A DNA stretch of 40,587 bases from Pseudomonas sp. S37 (GCF_016658545.1 NZ_JACVZC010000051.1:1-40587), one strand, 5' to 3'; numbered from the stretch's first letter, positions 1 to 10,161 are shown. Numbers and translations are program-made. Notes: a model not told the origin generated them from the letters alone.

Positions 1-615
1 ATTCGCGGGTGAACCCGCTCCTACACTGGGCCGTGTAAAGGCAACCGGGGCCATACGCCGCGTCGGCCTCTTCCACATGGTTTCCTGGCCCATACGTTCG
101 ATGTAGGAGCGGGTTTACCCGCGAATACGTCTGTGGATTTGCCGGCGCATTCGCGGGTGAACCCGCTCCTACACTGGGCCGTGTAAAGGCAACCGGGGCC
201 ATACGCCGCGTCGGCCTCTTCCACATGGTTTCCTGGCCCATACGTTCGATGTAGGAGCGGGTTTACCCGCGAATACGTCTGTGGATTTGCCGGCGCATTC
301 GCGGGTGAACCCGCTCCTACACTGGGCCGTGTAAAGGCAACCGGGGCAATACGCCGCATCGCCCTCTTGCATATGGCTTCAGGCCCATACGTTCGATGTA
401 GGAGCGGGTTTACCCGCGAATACGTCTCTGGATTTGACGACGCATTCGCGGGTGAACCCGCTCCTACACTGGGCCGTGTGAAGGCAACCGGGGCCATACG
501 CCGCGTCGGCCTCTTGCACATGGCTTCAGGCCAATACGGTCGATGTAGGAGCGGGTTTACCCGCGAATGCGTCTGTGGATTTACCGGCGCATTCGCGGGT
601 GAACCCGCTCCTACA
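1..615. repeat. Tandem REP/BIME array, four 147-148 bp units plus a partial fifth
   Basis: Units begin at 1, 149, 297, 444 and 591 with the same core, attcgcgggtgaacccgctc, so the period is 148, 148, 147 and 147 bp. Each unit holds two opposed REP palindromes: gcgggtgaacccgc, and gcgggtttacccgc about 105 bp further on. A unique spacer lies between them, carrying words such as ggccatacgccgcgtcggcc. The units differ by only a few substitutions. This is the bacterial interspersed mosaic element layout known from P. putida. It lies directly after the bcsC stop codon, so it could form 3'-end hairpins for the bcs transcript. The window starts inside the array, so the true copy number is unknown. 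Confidence 0.93.
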
Positions 616-636
616 ACGGGCCATGTGAAGCCCCTA

Positions 637-3600
637 TCATCGCCACTCGCTGTAGGGCTCCAGGGGTGTCACCGGCAGCGCCAGGTTGCCGCGCCACGGC
701 TCGAACAGGTAGCGCAGGTAGAGCATGGCATGGCTGGGCGCGTAATCATCGCTGTACTGCCAGTCGAAGCCGCCGCCCAATACCCACTGGTCACTCAGGC
801 GCCGTTCGAACAGGCCGCGCAGTCGGTAGCCCAGCCCGTTGCTGTCGCTGGATGCCTGCATGGCATCAATGTTGGACTCGATGTCGTACTGCCCCAGCAC
901 CTTGCGGTTGAGGTGCTTGTCCGGGTACAGGCGGCTACTGTCACTGTGGGCCTGGGACCAGCTGACCGACCCTTCCAGCAGCACCGACCAGTCGTAGTTG
1001 CGCCAGGCATAACTGACCGGCACACCCACCGAGCTGTAGCGCTGCGGGCTGTAGTAACCACCCTGCCCCAGGCTGTAGCCACCCAGGTCCTTGTCGTGGC
1101 GCCAGTGCATCAGCGTCAGGCCCACCCGCACACGTTCGTCCGCCCTTTCCACCAGGCGATGGTAAACGCCAGCCATGGCTCGGGTGCGCTGGTTGTCGGC
1201 GACGTTCTCGCCATACAGCCAATGGTGCCCCAGGCTGGCCCAGACCCCGTTGTCGCCGCCTTGGTCCCAGCTCAGGCCAAGTGTGGCACCGTTGGCCGTG
1301 ACCCCGCCCCAGCGCACACCCGTCGGGCGGTCACGTGCCCCGGCAAACGACAGCAGCGAATTGCTCATCGGCCGGCGGGAGGCCGTCAGCGACCAGCCGA
1401 CCTGGCCAAGGTCACCGTTCAGCGTGGCACCACCCAGCCAGTTGTTGATCGCATAGCCCTGGGTTGTGCCCAGGTCGAAGGCCCAGCGGTTGTTCTGCCA
1501 GCCCAGCGCCAGCACGCTGCCGTCTGTGGTCTGCGAGCCGCCCCCACAGGCAGGCAGGGATCTACCGTCAGCCGTCCGACCGACAAACTGGCAACTACCG
1601 AAATCGGGCGTATAGCCACCCTCGTCATTCTGCTCGAATGACCCGGCATCCATGCCGATGCGCTCTACCCGCGCAAAGGCGGTGCCGTCCTGCCAAGGGG
1701 TGTCGACATGCAGCAGCGTCGACTGGGTACTGAGCCTGGACGTCCCAGGCGTACCGTCATCCTCGCGCCAGCCGTAGTCGTGCATCAGCGTCACATGGGT
1801 ATTGCGCTGGCGGTACAGCGCATCGACGTCACTGCGCAGGCTGCGGGCCAGCCAGTCGTCAGCGTCCTGCTCACGGCTGGCAAAGGTCAGCGCGCGGTCG
1901 TCCCTTGGCGTCACGCCAGCGCGGTCGAGCAATTGCGCATCGGCCATTGCGGCTGCATAAAGGTCCAGCGCCCGCTGCGGGTCATGCTGCGCCACCAGGC
2001 GTGCGGCATCACGGCGCAACAACGGATCGGGGCGAGCCTGCTGTGTGGCAATACGGTCGAGCAACCTGGCCGCCTTGTCGTGCTCGCCCAAGGCGACCCA
2101 CAGCGCCGCCAGGCGGCGCTGGGCACCGCTGTCATCAGCGGCGAACGCCGGTACCCGTACGCCCAGCATGTGCCGGGCCTGCGCCAGGTTGCCTTCGGCC
2201 ACCGCACTTTCCATCACCCCTAAACGTGCATCCGGGCGCCCGGGCTGTGCGGCAAGCACACGCTGGTAATAGCCGCGGGCTTTGCCGGGCTCGCCGCGCT
2301 GTGCTGCCCAGTCGGCCAACAGCATCAGGTCGTCCGGGCTGCCATCACCACGCGCCAGGCTGGCTTCCAGCAGGGCTGTCGCCTCGGCGCTGCGGCCCTG
2401 GGCCTGCAGGTGCTGCGCCGAGGCCAGGGTCATGCGCCGCTGGATACGCTGCTGCAGCGCGCGCATGTCGGCATTCCAGCCGGCCTGCGGTACTGCGCTC
2501 AGGCTGTCCAGCGCCAGCGCATCACGGTCGCTGGACTCCAGGTACAGGCCATGGGCATAGCGGCTGGCCGGGTCGCGTGGCTGGTGCTGCACCAGCCGGG
2601 CAAATGCCGTGTCGGCTTCGCGGGTGCGCCCTTGCTGACGCAGGCTGTTGGCCAACTGATAAACCAGCCAGGGCTCATCGGGGGCCAGCGCAGCAGCCTG
2701 GCCGAGCACATTGCTGGCTGTCGCCCAGTCCTGCCGCTGCAGGGCCTCGTCCCCTTGCTGGCGCAGGCGCGCCAGTTGCAGGCTACGGCGCAGGTTGGCG
2801 AACTGTGCTTGCTGGCGTGGCGGCAGGCTGTCCAGGTAGGCCTGCGCCTTGTCGGGGGACTGCGCCTGGTACACACGTATCAGGCCACGTACGGCGCTCT
2901 CGTTGCCCGGCGCCATCCGCCGTACCTGCAAGTACTGCCGTTCGGCGGCCGCTGCATCACCCTCGGCCAGCGACACATCCGCCAGCCCCAACAAGGCGTA
3001 TTCATCCTGCGGCCGTTGCTGGCGGGCCTGCAGGTACAGGGCACGTGCACCGCGTACGTCATTGGCCTGCAAGGCCCGCTCGGCCTTGTTCAGCGTGGCC
3101 CAATAGCGGCTGGATGACTCCAGGTCCTTCCATTGGCTGATCCAGTAGGTGTCCTGTTCCTTGCCGCTCGCGGCGCGGAACGCTGCATTGGCGTCCTCGT
3201 AACGGCTTTGCCGCATCAGCGCATAACCCAGTGAGCCGTGTAAACGCGCATCGTCCGGGTACTGCCGCAGCGCCCGGCGCAACTGCACCTCGGCTTCGGC
3301 ATTACGGCCCTTGTCGAGCAAGGCCACGCCCCGCTGCCCGGCCTGCCAGGCCGGGTCGGCCAACAACTTGCGTTGCTGTTGCAGGGTTTCGCTGGCCTGG
3401 GCCTGCAATGGCGAGGCCGGGTAGCGCAGCAGAAAAGCTTGCCAGGCCGCCGCGCTGGCCGCGCTCACTGCTTGCCCGGACAAGTAATCGAATTCACGCT
3501 GGGCCGCAGCATCCCGTGCAGCGGGGTCGCGAGACAGTTGGTCGAGCAAGGCCAGGGCTTCGCGATCACGCTTTTCGGCAAACAACCAACCGGCCAGGGT

Positions 3601-4155
3601 CTGACGCAGCCCGGCACTGCCCGGGTATTGCAGGTCCAGCCGTTGCAATTGCCTGATCGCCTCTGGGCGTTGGCCTGCCAGGTTGCCGCGCACTCGCCAG
3701 TAGTCGAGGGCCAGCTCCAGGCTGGGCGGTTCGCCGGCGAACAATTGTTCGTACACCGCCAGCGCTTCCTGGTTGCGCCCGGTCACCGCCAGCAGGCGTG
3801 CCTGCTGCAAACGCTGCGCCTGCCCGGGTTGCTGCAGCGCCAGCAGGCGGCTGGCCTGGCGTGCCTGCTGGCTGCCAGGCGCCACGGCACTGATGCGGGC
3901 ATTCAACTGCTCGGCTTCGCTGCTGTTCTTTTCGCGCAAGGCCAGGCTCAAGGCCGCCAGCAATACATCCGGGTTACGCGGTTCAAGCAGTTGCAGGCGG
4001 CCCAGGGCGTCACGCACCAAGTCGTCACGGTGCAATGCCTCGCCGCGACGAACCTGGTCCAGCAGCCATTGGCGTTGTTCGTTGGCATCCTTGGGTTGCA
4101 CCGCCGCCTGGCAGGAAACGGCCGCCAGCATCAGCACACCGATCATTCGCTGCAT
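637..4155 (-). CDS. bcsC: Cellulose synthase operon protein C (outer-membrane exporter with TPR scaffold)
   Basis: 1172 residues. BcsC carries the cellulose chain through the periplasm and across the outer membrane. The N-terminus is a short signal peptide (MQRMIGVLMLAAVSCQAA). Residues of about 25 to 780 are Ala/Leu/Arg/Gln-rich TPR repeats with typical spacing (for example around LHGSLGYALMRQSRYEDANA). The last 350 or so residues change to alternating aromatic and polar segments typical of the BCSC_C 16-strand barrel, ending LPVTPLEPYSEWR. Length matches the family (about 1150-1250). The start lies inside the end of bcsZ (13 nt overlap), and it is the last gene of the operon, followed by the REP array. 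The product is clear. The exact start is less certain, because the signal peptide is short. Confidence 0.96.
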   Translation of the reverse strand: MQRMIGVLMLAAVSCQAAVQPKDANEQRQWLLDQVRRGEALHRDDLVRDALGRLQLLEPRNPDVLLAALSLALREKNSSEAEQLNARISAVAPGSQQARQASRLLALQQPGQAQRLQQARLLAVTGRNQEALAVYEQLFAGEPPSLELALDYWRVRGNLAGQRPEAIRQLQRLDLQYPGSAGLRQTLAGWLFAEKRDREALALLDQLSRDPAARDAAAQREFDYLSGQAVSAASAAAWQAFLLRYPASPLQAQASETLQQQRKLLADPAWQAGQRGVALLDKGRNAEAEVQLRRALRQYPDDARLHGSLGYALMRQSRYEDANAAFRAASGKEQDTYWISQWKDLESSSRYWATLNKAERALQANDVRGARALYLQARQQRPQDEYALLGLADVSLAEGDAAAAERQYLQVRRMAPGNESAVRGLIRVYQAQSPDKAQAYLDSLPPRQQAQFANLRRSLQLARLRQQGDEALQRQDWATASNVLGQAAALAPDEPWLVYQLANSLRQQGRTREADTAFARLVQHQPRDPASRYAHGLYLESSDRDALALDSLSAVPQAGWNADMRALQQRIQRRMTLASAQHLQAQGRSAEATALLEASLARGDGSPDDLMLLADWAAQRGEPGKARGYYQRVLAAQPGRPDARLGVMESAVAEGNLAQARHMLGVRVPAFAADDSGAQRRLAALWVALGEHDKAARLLDRIATQQARPDPLLRRDAARLVAQHDPQRALDLYAAAMADAQLLDRAGVTPRDDRALTFASREQDADDWLARSLRSDVDALYRQRNTHVTLMHDYGWREDDGTPGTSRLSTQSTLLHVDTPWQDGTAFARVERIGMDAGSFEQNDEGGYTPDFGSCQFVGRTADGRSLPACGGGSQTTDGSVLALGWQNNRWAFDLGTTQGYAINNWLGGATLNGDLGQVGWSLTASRRPMSNSLLSFAGARDRPTGVRWGGVTANGATLGLSWDQGGDNGVWASLGHHWLYGENVADNQRTRAMAGVYHRLVERADERVRVGLTLMHWRHDKDLGGYSLGQGGYYSPQRYSSVGVPVSYAWRNYDWSVLLEGSVSWSQAHSDSSRLYPDKHLNRKVLGQYDIESNIDAMQASSDSNGLGYRLRGLFERRLSDQWVLGGGFDWQYSDDYAPSHAMLYLRYLFEPWRGNLALPVTPLEPYSEWR

Positions 4156-5261
4156 GACGTGCTCCAGGCTGGTAACAGGCGGCCATTGGGGGCAAAACGG
4201 TAGCGGGACTCGTCCCAGCCCTGGCCGAACAGCGCCAGTACCTGGCTGTAGTAGGCCTTGGCTTCGACGGGCTGCTCGCGCAAGCGCTGGCGCTGCGCGG
4301 CCAACGCGGCGACGTGTTCGGGCGACGCCGCCAGCAATGGCAGCAACGCGGCAGAGAAACCGGCCGGGCCATGGCCACTGGCTTGGCCACTGCGCGCATC
4401 GACGCGCTCGGGGGGCAGCCCCTGGCGTTGGGTCAAGGCCGCCATCGGCGCATAGTGGGCCACCAGTTCGCTACGCTGCGCCGCATCCGGGGCCAACATG
4501 CCAACCCACAGGTACACGCGAATGGCGTCGTAATCACCGCCATTGCCGTGCGTGGGGTCTGCCGCAGGCGCACCGGCCGGCGTCCACAGCAACCAGTCCG
4601 GGGCAAAGCCCTTGGGCGAAGCAGCCAGCCACAAGCGCCGGGTGTTGGCCGCAAGCTCTGCCCACAAAGGATCTACTTCGCTGAAGCGGTCGAACAACTG
4701 CAGCGGCAGGTAACTGGGGTTAAGCCGGGTGCCATCAGCCCCCTCGAAGCCATAGTCGCCGGGCAGCAGCATCACCCCCAGGCCCGGTAGCTTGCGCACG
4801 GTTTGCGCGGCGATGCGCCACAGCAGGCGCTGGCCCAGCTGCGTGTACTCCGGCTTGTCCCACAGGCGCCCGGCTTCCAGCAGGCTGTAGGCAATCCACA
4901 GGTCTGCATCGCTGGCGTTGTTGGCGTCCAGCACCTGCCACTGCTGCTGGTCGTTGCGCCCCCACAGCCAGGCCGGCAGATGCCTGGCCAGGTCGCCCTC
5001 GGCGAGGTTGTTGCCGGTCCAGCGCAACAACTGGGCAAAGGCCTGGCGGTCGTTACCCACCAGGGCGAAGAACAGCCCGTAGCTCTGCCCTTCCGACGTG
5101 GTAATCAGGCGCTTGTCGCTTGGGTCGATGACCCGGCCGTCCACGCTGACCAGCTCGGCCTTGAAGCGCTCCCAGGCCGGCCACGGGCACGCGGCGCTGG
5201 CACTGGCGAAAACGGGCAAGCCCAGGGCCAGCAACCCTGCCAGCATCTGACGCGTCATCAC
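4143..5261 (-). CDS. bcsZ: Periplasmic endo-1,4-beta-D-glucanase, GH8 family
   Basis: 372 residues. BcsZ cuts beta-1,4-glucan in the periplasm and is needed for normal cellulose export. A signal peptide (LLALGLPVFASASA) precedes the mature CPWPAWERF start, which is typical of BcsZ. The segment ITTSEGQSYG carries the general acid Glu57. DANNASDADLWIAYSLLEA is the GH8 core signature, and GGDYDAIRVYLW holds Asp243/Asp245, one of which corresponds to the catalytic base region. Length matches E. coli BcsZ (about 368). The start codon overlaps the bcsB stop as ATGA, and the second Met (5258) is an equally possible start. The 3' end overlaps bcsC by 13 nt, so translation is probably coupled. Confidence 0.96.
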   Translation of the reverse strand: MMTRQMLAGLLALGLPVFASASAACPWPAWERFKAELVSVDGRVIDPSDKRLITTSEGQSYGLFFALVGNDRQAFAQLLRWTGNNLAEGDLARHLPAWLWGRNDQQQWQVLDANNASDADLWIAYSLLEAGRLWDKPEYTQLGQRLLWRIAAQTVRKLPGLGVMLLPGDYGFEGADGTRLNPSYLPLQLFDRFSEVDPLWAELAANTRRLWLAASPKGFAPDWLLWTPAGAPAADPTHGNGGDYDAIRVYLWVGMLAPDAAQRSELVAHYAPMAALTQRQGLPPERVDARSGQASGHGPAGFSAALLPLLAASPEHVAALAAQRQRLREQPVEAKAYYSQVLALFGQGWDESRYRFAPNGRLLPAWSTSCSE

Positions 5262-7555
5262 TTGCCCTCACCCAGGCGACGCTGGCTTGCCCAGCGCAAC
5301 GCACGCCACAGCAAGAAGGCGAACAACACCACGCAAACCGCCGCGATCACGGCCAGCAATACCGGGTGCTCGGACAAGTGGAACCACATCAGCAACCACC
5401 ACGGCAGCGCACCAACAAAGTAAGGCTCGCCCACGAACTGGCTGCTCACGCCACTGCTGCGTACCAGTGCGACCGACCCGGCCACTGCATCCAGCTTGCC
5501 GACATCACCGAGCACGTCGCGCAGCAACGCGTAGTCGCTGTCGCTGTTGGCCAGCAAGGCGACTACGCTGCGCTGCTCGTGAAACGGCGATTTCAGCCCG
5601 GTAATGGCAGCAATCGGCGCCTGCGCGCTGACGGCTACCCGGCTACTGGCTGCCACCGCCCCGGTATCGAAGCGCTGAGTACCGGGCAACCCGGTGGTAC
5701 GGCCTTGCAACAGCCAGTCGCGCTGGGCGCTGAGCAGCAGGCCGAGGTTGGGCGCATCGCTCAGGGCTTGCGGCAGGCTGCCAATCAACAGCAGGTCGGC
5801 ATCGGCCGTGGCGGCCTGTTTCCAGTCATCGATCAGCTGCAGGCCAAGCGCCGGGTAACCGACCTGCCCGGCCAGCCCGCCAATGGTGTCGAGCAAGGTG
5901 CCGACCTGCATCGCCGTAGGCTTGGCCGGCATCATGACCAAGGTTTCGGAAAGGTCGGCCATGCGGCTGAACGGGAAGCCGCTGCGGGCAAAGGCACGCA
6001 GGTCCGGCATGGCAATGTAATGGTGGTAGCCGGACAGGTCGATGGTGGAGTTGTCGTCGATGGCGGCGCGCACGTCTACCGGCAACGAGGTCTGGCAGCG
6101 GTCGCGCTGGGCGCTGCCCAGGGTGCTGGCAAAGCTGAAATCGAAGCGCAGGCGATTACGGTCGCCAATTTTCAGCGCCGGTACCAGCGACTTCTCGCTC
6201 AAGGCGGTACTGTCACCGGACAACACCGCCAGGCGCATTTCTTCGAGGGTGCCGCTGCGCCGGTCATTGCCCACCAGTGGCATGCTGGTGATGTACTGGT
6301 CGTTGACGCTGATGCTCAGGCGCGATTCGTCGGTTACCGCCGGCGCCGTGTAACGGTACAGTGTACGCAGTGGGATGCCCTGGTTGCGCCAGACGAACAA
6401 GTCGGGCGGCAAGTTCAGCTCCAGCGTGACTGGCCGCGGTTGCAGGCCACTGACTTGCAGCTGCTCGGGGTAATCCAGCAGCTCGGCGAAACGCACCGGC
6501 CGGTCGGTGCGCGTCCAGTTCGGCGCATCGTAGGGTTGCCGCGGTTGCAGCGGCGTCACCTGCTCCACTTTCACCCGCGCGCCACGGAACAGATTGTTGC
6601 CCACCGCCAATGCCGAAGCGGCCTTGACCAGGTCGTCATCGTTACGCCCCAGCACCAGCAGCACTTTGCTGAAACGGTCATCCGGGTGGTCGATCATCTG
6701 CAGCACCGGGCCGTCGACCAGGGGGAACTGCTGCAGGTCAGCGAGGAACGCCGGGCGGCGGTCGTTGCTGGCGAACACAATACTTGGCGTAGGTTTGGCG
6801 CCACGCGCCGGCAGGCTGTTGTACAGCACAGGGAAGCTGGCCTTGCGCCAACCCGCCTGGCTGCCGAAGTAGGAGGCCAGGATCGCCGCCGCTCGTTGCT
6901 CGCCCATGCTCGGCGTGCCGCTGAACACCACCGGCAGCTCGACCTTGCCGGTGTCGCGGGCATCGAAGAACGGCAGCGGGAAGTATGCCAGGTCGTTGTC
7001 CAGCACCAGCGCCTGTTCATGCAACTGCACCTGGCTCTTGCGGTTCAGGTTCAGCCACAGGCCACTGTGCGCCGGGTCTTCGCAGATGTCGGTGTAATGC
7101 CCTACAAACTCCAGGCGCACCCGGTTGAAGTCGCTGAGCAGCTTCGGGTCTAACGGCAGTTGCCGCCGTACCCGCTGGCCCAACTGGTCTTTCTCGACCG
7201 GCACCACGCCCATGAGTTCGTCATTGAGGTAGACACGCAGGTGCGACAGGTTCGGCAACAGCGCTGGCGAAGGCGTGTAGTCCAGCTGCAAGGTGGCATC
7301 GGTGGCCAGGCGGTCGCGGCGCAGGCCGAAGTCGATCTGTTCGCTGTTACGCACACCCAGCAGCAGGCTGTCGGACGCATGCCCGAGCTGCTCGAAGGTT
7401 TTCGCAACCGGCCAGTTCGGTACCGTGGGTACTGCGGGAGATGGTGCGGGCTCGGCAAGCGGGGCTACGGCAGGCGCGGCAGCGGCGTTTTGCGACAACG
7501 CAGCCAGCAGCGCCATCGCCAGGCCCCAGGTACGCGCGGGATAACCAGTCATCAT
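5258..7555 (-). CDS. bcsB: Cellulose synthase periplasmic subunit BcsB
   Basis: 765 residues. BcsB binds the BcsA synthase through its C-terminal membrane anchor and guides the glucan in the periplasm. The signal peptide is residues of about 1 to 27 (TWGLAMALLAALSQNAAA). A Pro/Ala linker follows, then the duplicated carbohydrate-binding and flavodoxin-like modules of the family (for example IDFGLRRDRLATDATLQLDY and the DLFVWRNQGIPLRTLYRY segment). The last 50 residues have one strong transmembrane helix (HPVLLAVIAAVCVVLFAFLL) followed by basic residues, as expected for the anchor. The start overlaps the bcsA stop as ATGA, and the stop overlaps bcsZ the same way. Length is normal for the family. 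Confidence 0.96.
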   Translation of the reverse strand: MMTGYPARTWGLAMALLAALSQNAAAAPAVAPLAEPAPSPAVPTVPNWPVAKTFEQLGHASDSLLLGVRNSEQIDFGLRRDRLATDATLQLDYTPSPALLPNLSHLRVYLNDELMGVVPVEKDQLGQRVRRQLPLDPKLLSDFNRVRLEFVGHYTDICEDPAHSGLWLNLNRKSQVQLHEQALVLDNDLAYFPLPFFDARDTGKVELPVVFSGTPSMGEQRAAAILASYFGSQAGWRKASFPVLYNSLPARGAKPTPSIVFASNDRRPAFLADLQQFPLVDGPVLQMIDHPDDRFSKVLLVLGRNDDDLVKAASALAVGNNLFRGARVKVEQVTPLQPRQPYDAPNWTRTDRPVRFAELLDYPEQLQVSGLQPRPVTLELNLPPDLFVWRNQGIPLRTLYRYTAPAVTDESRLSISVNDQYITSMPLVGNDRRSGTLEEMRLAVLSGDSTALSEKSLVPALKIGDRNRLRFDFSFASTLGSAQRDRCQTSLPVDVRAAIDDNSTIDLSGYHHYIAMPDLRAFARSGFPFSRMADLSETLVMMPAKPTAMQVGTLLDTIGGLAGQVGYPALGLQLIDDWKQAATADADLLLIGSLPQALSDAPNLGLLLSAQRDWLLQGRTTGLPGTQRFDTGAVAASSRVAVSAQAPIAAITGLKSPFHEQRSVVALLANSDSDYALLRDVLGDVGKLDAVAGSVALVRSSGVSSQFVGEPYFVGALPWWLLMWFHLSEHPVLLAVIAAVCVVLFAFLLWRALRWASQRRLGEGK

Positions 7556-10161
7556 GCGTCTCGATCAACAGGGTTCATGGAAGGGATGGCCCGCGGTGTG
7601 CGGGGCCAATAGCTGGCCAGCCACAGCGCCAGCGTGCGCAGTGGGCGCACCCACCGCAGCAGCCACGGTGGCAGGTGCTCGACCAGGCGCAGGTAACCGA
7701 CACCGCCCAGCTTCAGCACATCAACCAGGCTGCGCAACGGGCGCTCGACCTCATGCTGGTCGCTCCAGCCCAGCCAGGCATCGGCGCGGGCAAAGGTGCA
7801 GTGGACCAGGTCGATACGCTGCTGCCGGGAGAGCGCATGGAACACCAGGCCCACGTGCTGGCCAACGGTGCGGGTGACACAGGCCTGGAAGGCAAATTCG
7901 CGCTGGCCACGGCTGAGCAACAGGCGCACCTGTTCGCCCGCTTTCAGTTCAAGGCCCGGCTGCACCTGCAAGCCGACACCACCGTCGGAATAGTCGACCA
8001 AGGTGCAGGGGTAGGCATGCCCGCTGGCCAGTACCAGCGCCGCTGGCAGGCGCATCTGCACCCGGTGGGCACGGCGCACCTGGCGCACTTCGGCTGCCAC
8101 GGCCACCGCAGCGCCAATGATCAGCAGGTTGTAGATCACCCACAGCGAGCTGACGATCACCGTGCCGACCTCCGCCGTGGGGCCGGTGAACAGGCGCCAC
8201 ACGGCAAAGCCCAGGCCGGCCACGTTGAGCGCTGCCAGGCACAAGTACGGCTGGGCAATGCGCCAGTCGAACTGGCCCTGCTCCATCAGCCCGCCCTTGG
8301 CGGTGACGTTGAACGTGCCCTTTTTCGGCGCGAACAGCGCGACCGTGGTCGGGCGGGCGATGTACCAGGCCAGCACGGTCTCGTAGACCTCGCCCCAGAA
8401 GGTTTGCCGGTACTTGCCCTGCATGCGCGAGTTGGTCAGGCTGGCGTGGATCATGTGCGGCAGCACGTACAGCAGAATCATCAACGCCGGTGCGTAGATG
8501 ATGTAGGCATGCAGCAACAGGAACGCCAGCGGCGCAGTCAGGAACACCAGCCGCGGCAGGCCGGCCAGGAAGTGCAGCATCGCGTTGGCATAGCACACCC
8601 GCTGGAACAGGCTCAGCCCACGGCCGAACAGCGGGTTGTCGGTGCGAAAGATCTGCACCATGCCGCGGGCCCAGCGAATACGCTGGCCAATGTGCGCCGA
8701 CAGGCTTTCGGTGGCCAGGCCTGCGGCCTGGGGGATGCTCAGGTAGGCCGACGACCAGCCCTGGCGGTGCATGCGCAAGGCGGTGTGGGCATCTTCGGTC
8801 ACGGTCTCGACGGCAAAGCCACCGATGCTTTCCAGCGCGGTGCGGCGCAGCACGGCACATGAGCCGCAGAAGAACGCCGCGTTCCACATGTCGTTGCCAT
8901 CCTGGATCAGGCCGTAGAACAACTCCCCTTCATTAGGGCGCCGGCGGAACGAACCAAGGTTGCGCTCGAACGGGTCAGGCGAGAAGAAATGGTGCGGGGT
9001 TTGCACCAGCGCCAGTTTCGGGTCTTTGAGGAACCAGCCCACGGTCAGTTGCAGGAAGGAACGCACCGGCACGTGGTCGCAGTCGAAGATGGCAATCAGC
9101 TCGCTGTCGGTTACGCCCAGCGCGTGGTTGAGGTTGCCGGCCTTGGCGTGCTTGCTGTCCGGGCGCACGATGTAGCCCACCCCGACTTCGTCGGCAAACA
9201 CGCGGAATGCATCGCGGCGGCCATCGTCGAGAATGTATATACGCAGGCATTCACGCGGCCAGTCCAGGCCCAAAGCCGCCAGGACCGTGGTGCGCACCAC
9301 CGACAGGTCTTCGTTGTAGGTGGGGATCAGCAGGTCGACGGTCGGCCAGTGCTGCGGGTTGGCCGGCAGGTTGGCCGGCTTGCGCTGCAACGGCCAGCTG
9401 GTCTGGATGTAGCCCAGGATCAGCACGAGCCATGAATAGGTTTCAGCCGCCAGCAGGATCACCCCGAACACCAGGTCGGTGGTGTCGTTCCAGTTCAGGG
9501 TCGAGGTGTAGCGCCACCACAGGTAGCGGCAAGAGATGATGGTCGACAGCACGATCAGCATCAGCGTCGGGAAACGCCCAGGCATGTGCCGCACCAGCAT
9601 GGCGATGGCCAACAGCAGGCAGATGAACACCAGCTGCGCCAGGTAGCCGAACGGTTCGGTCACGCACAGCAGGGCCAGGCTGACGGCACACAGCGTCAGC
9701 ACGCTGTAGAACACGCGCCGGGCCAGCACGCTCAGGCCGCGCAGCCGCGCCGAGGCGGCGTGGGTGAAGGCGCTGGCGCGGTAACGCGCGGGTACCTGTT
9801 GCAGCCTGGCAATCAACCGGCCGTGATAGTGCTTTGCAACCTGGCCTGCCCCGCGCAGCCGCGCCCGCAATGCGCCCCAGGTGCGGCGGCCTGGCCTTGG
9901 CGCCCGCGCCTGCGACTGGCGCCGCAACAGCAGCCACAGGCTCTGGATCAGTAGGCGTACCGGGTCACCCAGGCTCGGGCGCTTGCCCGCCAGTTGCGGG
10001 TACAGCCGCTGGCGCTCGGCCAGCAGTGCCTGCCAGGCAGGTGACTCAAGGCGCAGCAACAGATACGCCAGCCACACGCCAAGGGTAAACAGCCAGGCAA
10101 CCGGCAGGCGCGCGCCACGGGTGGTGAACCAGGCATAGGCAGACAGCGGCGTCAGGGTCAC
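7552..10161 (-). CDS. bcsA: Cellulose synthase catalytic subunit BcsA (UDP-forming, PilZ domain)
   Basis: About 869 residues from the GTG at 10161, chosen because it overlaps the bcsQ stop as GTGA like the other junctions. An ATG at 10254 would add 31 residues and overlap bcsQ by 97 nt. The protein polymerises UDP-glucose into beta-1,4-glucan and threads it through the inner membrane. GT2 motifs in order, numbered from the GTG: ILDDGRR (Asp312/313), FDCDH (360-362), the TED catalytic triplet (455-457) and QRIRW (493-497). The FFCGSCAVLRR segment lies before TED. Several transmembrane helices flank the GT domain. A C-terminal PilZ domain has RRAHR (Arg696, Arg700) and DYSDGG (723-728), the c-di-GMP binding signature, so activity is probably switched on by c-di-GMP. 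Confidence 0.97.
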   Translation of the reverse strand: MTLTPLSAYAWFTTRGARLPVAWLFTLGVWLAYLLLRLESPAWQALLAERQRLYPQLAGKRPSLGDPVRLLIQSLWLLLRRQSQARAPRPGRRTWGALRARLRGAGQVAKHYHGRLIARLQQVPARYRASAFTHAASARLRGLSVLARRVFYSVLTLCAVSLALLCVTEPFGYLAQLVFICLLLAIAMLVRHMPGRFPTLMLIVLSTIISCRYLWWRYTSTLNWNDTTDLVFGVILLAAETYSWLVLILGYIQTSWPLQRKPANLPANPQHWPTVDLLIPTYNEDLSVVRTTVLAALGLDWPRECLRIYILDDGRRDAFRVFADEVGVGYIVRPDSKHAKAGNLNHALGVTDSELIAIFDCDHVPVRSFLQLTVGWFLKDPKLALVQTPHHFFSPDPFERNLGSFRRRPNEGELFYGLIQDGNDMWNAAFFCGSCAVLRRTALESIGGFAVETVTEDAHTALRMHRQGWSSAYLSIPQAAGLATESLSAHIGQRIRWARGMVQIFRTDNPLFGRGLSLFQRVCYANAMLHFLAGLPRLVFLTAPLAFLLLHAYIIYAPALMILLYVLPHMIHASLTNSRMQGKYRQTFWGEVYETVLAWYIARPTTVALFAPKKGTFNVTAKGGLMEQGQFDWRIAQPYLCLAALNVAGLGFAVWRLFTGPTAEVGTVIVSSLWVIYNLLIIGAAVAVAAEVRQVRRAHRVQMRLPAALVLASGHAYPCTLVDYSDGGVGLQVQPGLELKAGEQVRLLLSRGQREFAFQACVTRTVGQHVGLVFHALSRQQRIDLVHCTFARADAWLGWSDQHEVERPLRSLVDVLKLGGVGYLRLVEHLPPWLLRWVRPLRTLALWLASYWPRTPRAIPSMNPVDRDA

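Noticed and set aside
21..521. 166-codon minus-strand open frame inside the REP array
   Set aside because: It consists of translated repeat units (its protein repeats the same 49-residue block), with no ribosome site. It is a by-product of the array.
1..615. Regularly spaced repeats resembling a CRISPR array
   Set aside because: The spacers are nearly identical between units, the repeats are REP palindromes and the period is about 148 bp. CRISPR spacers are unique and 30-40 bp, and no cas genes are present.
5366..7153. 595-codon plus-strand open frame opposite bcsB (and similar long frames opposite bcsC, bcsG and other genes)
   Set aside because: Long antisense frames are expected in GC-rich codon-biased genes. 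The bcs proteins on the other strand are fully explained by family matches.
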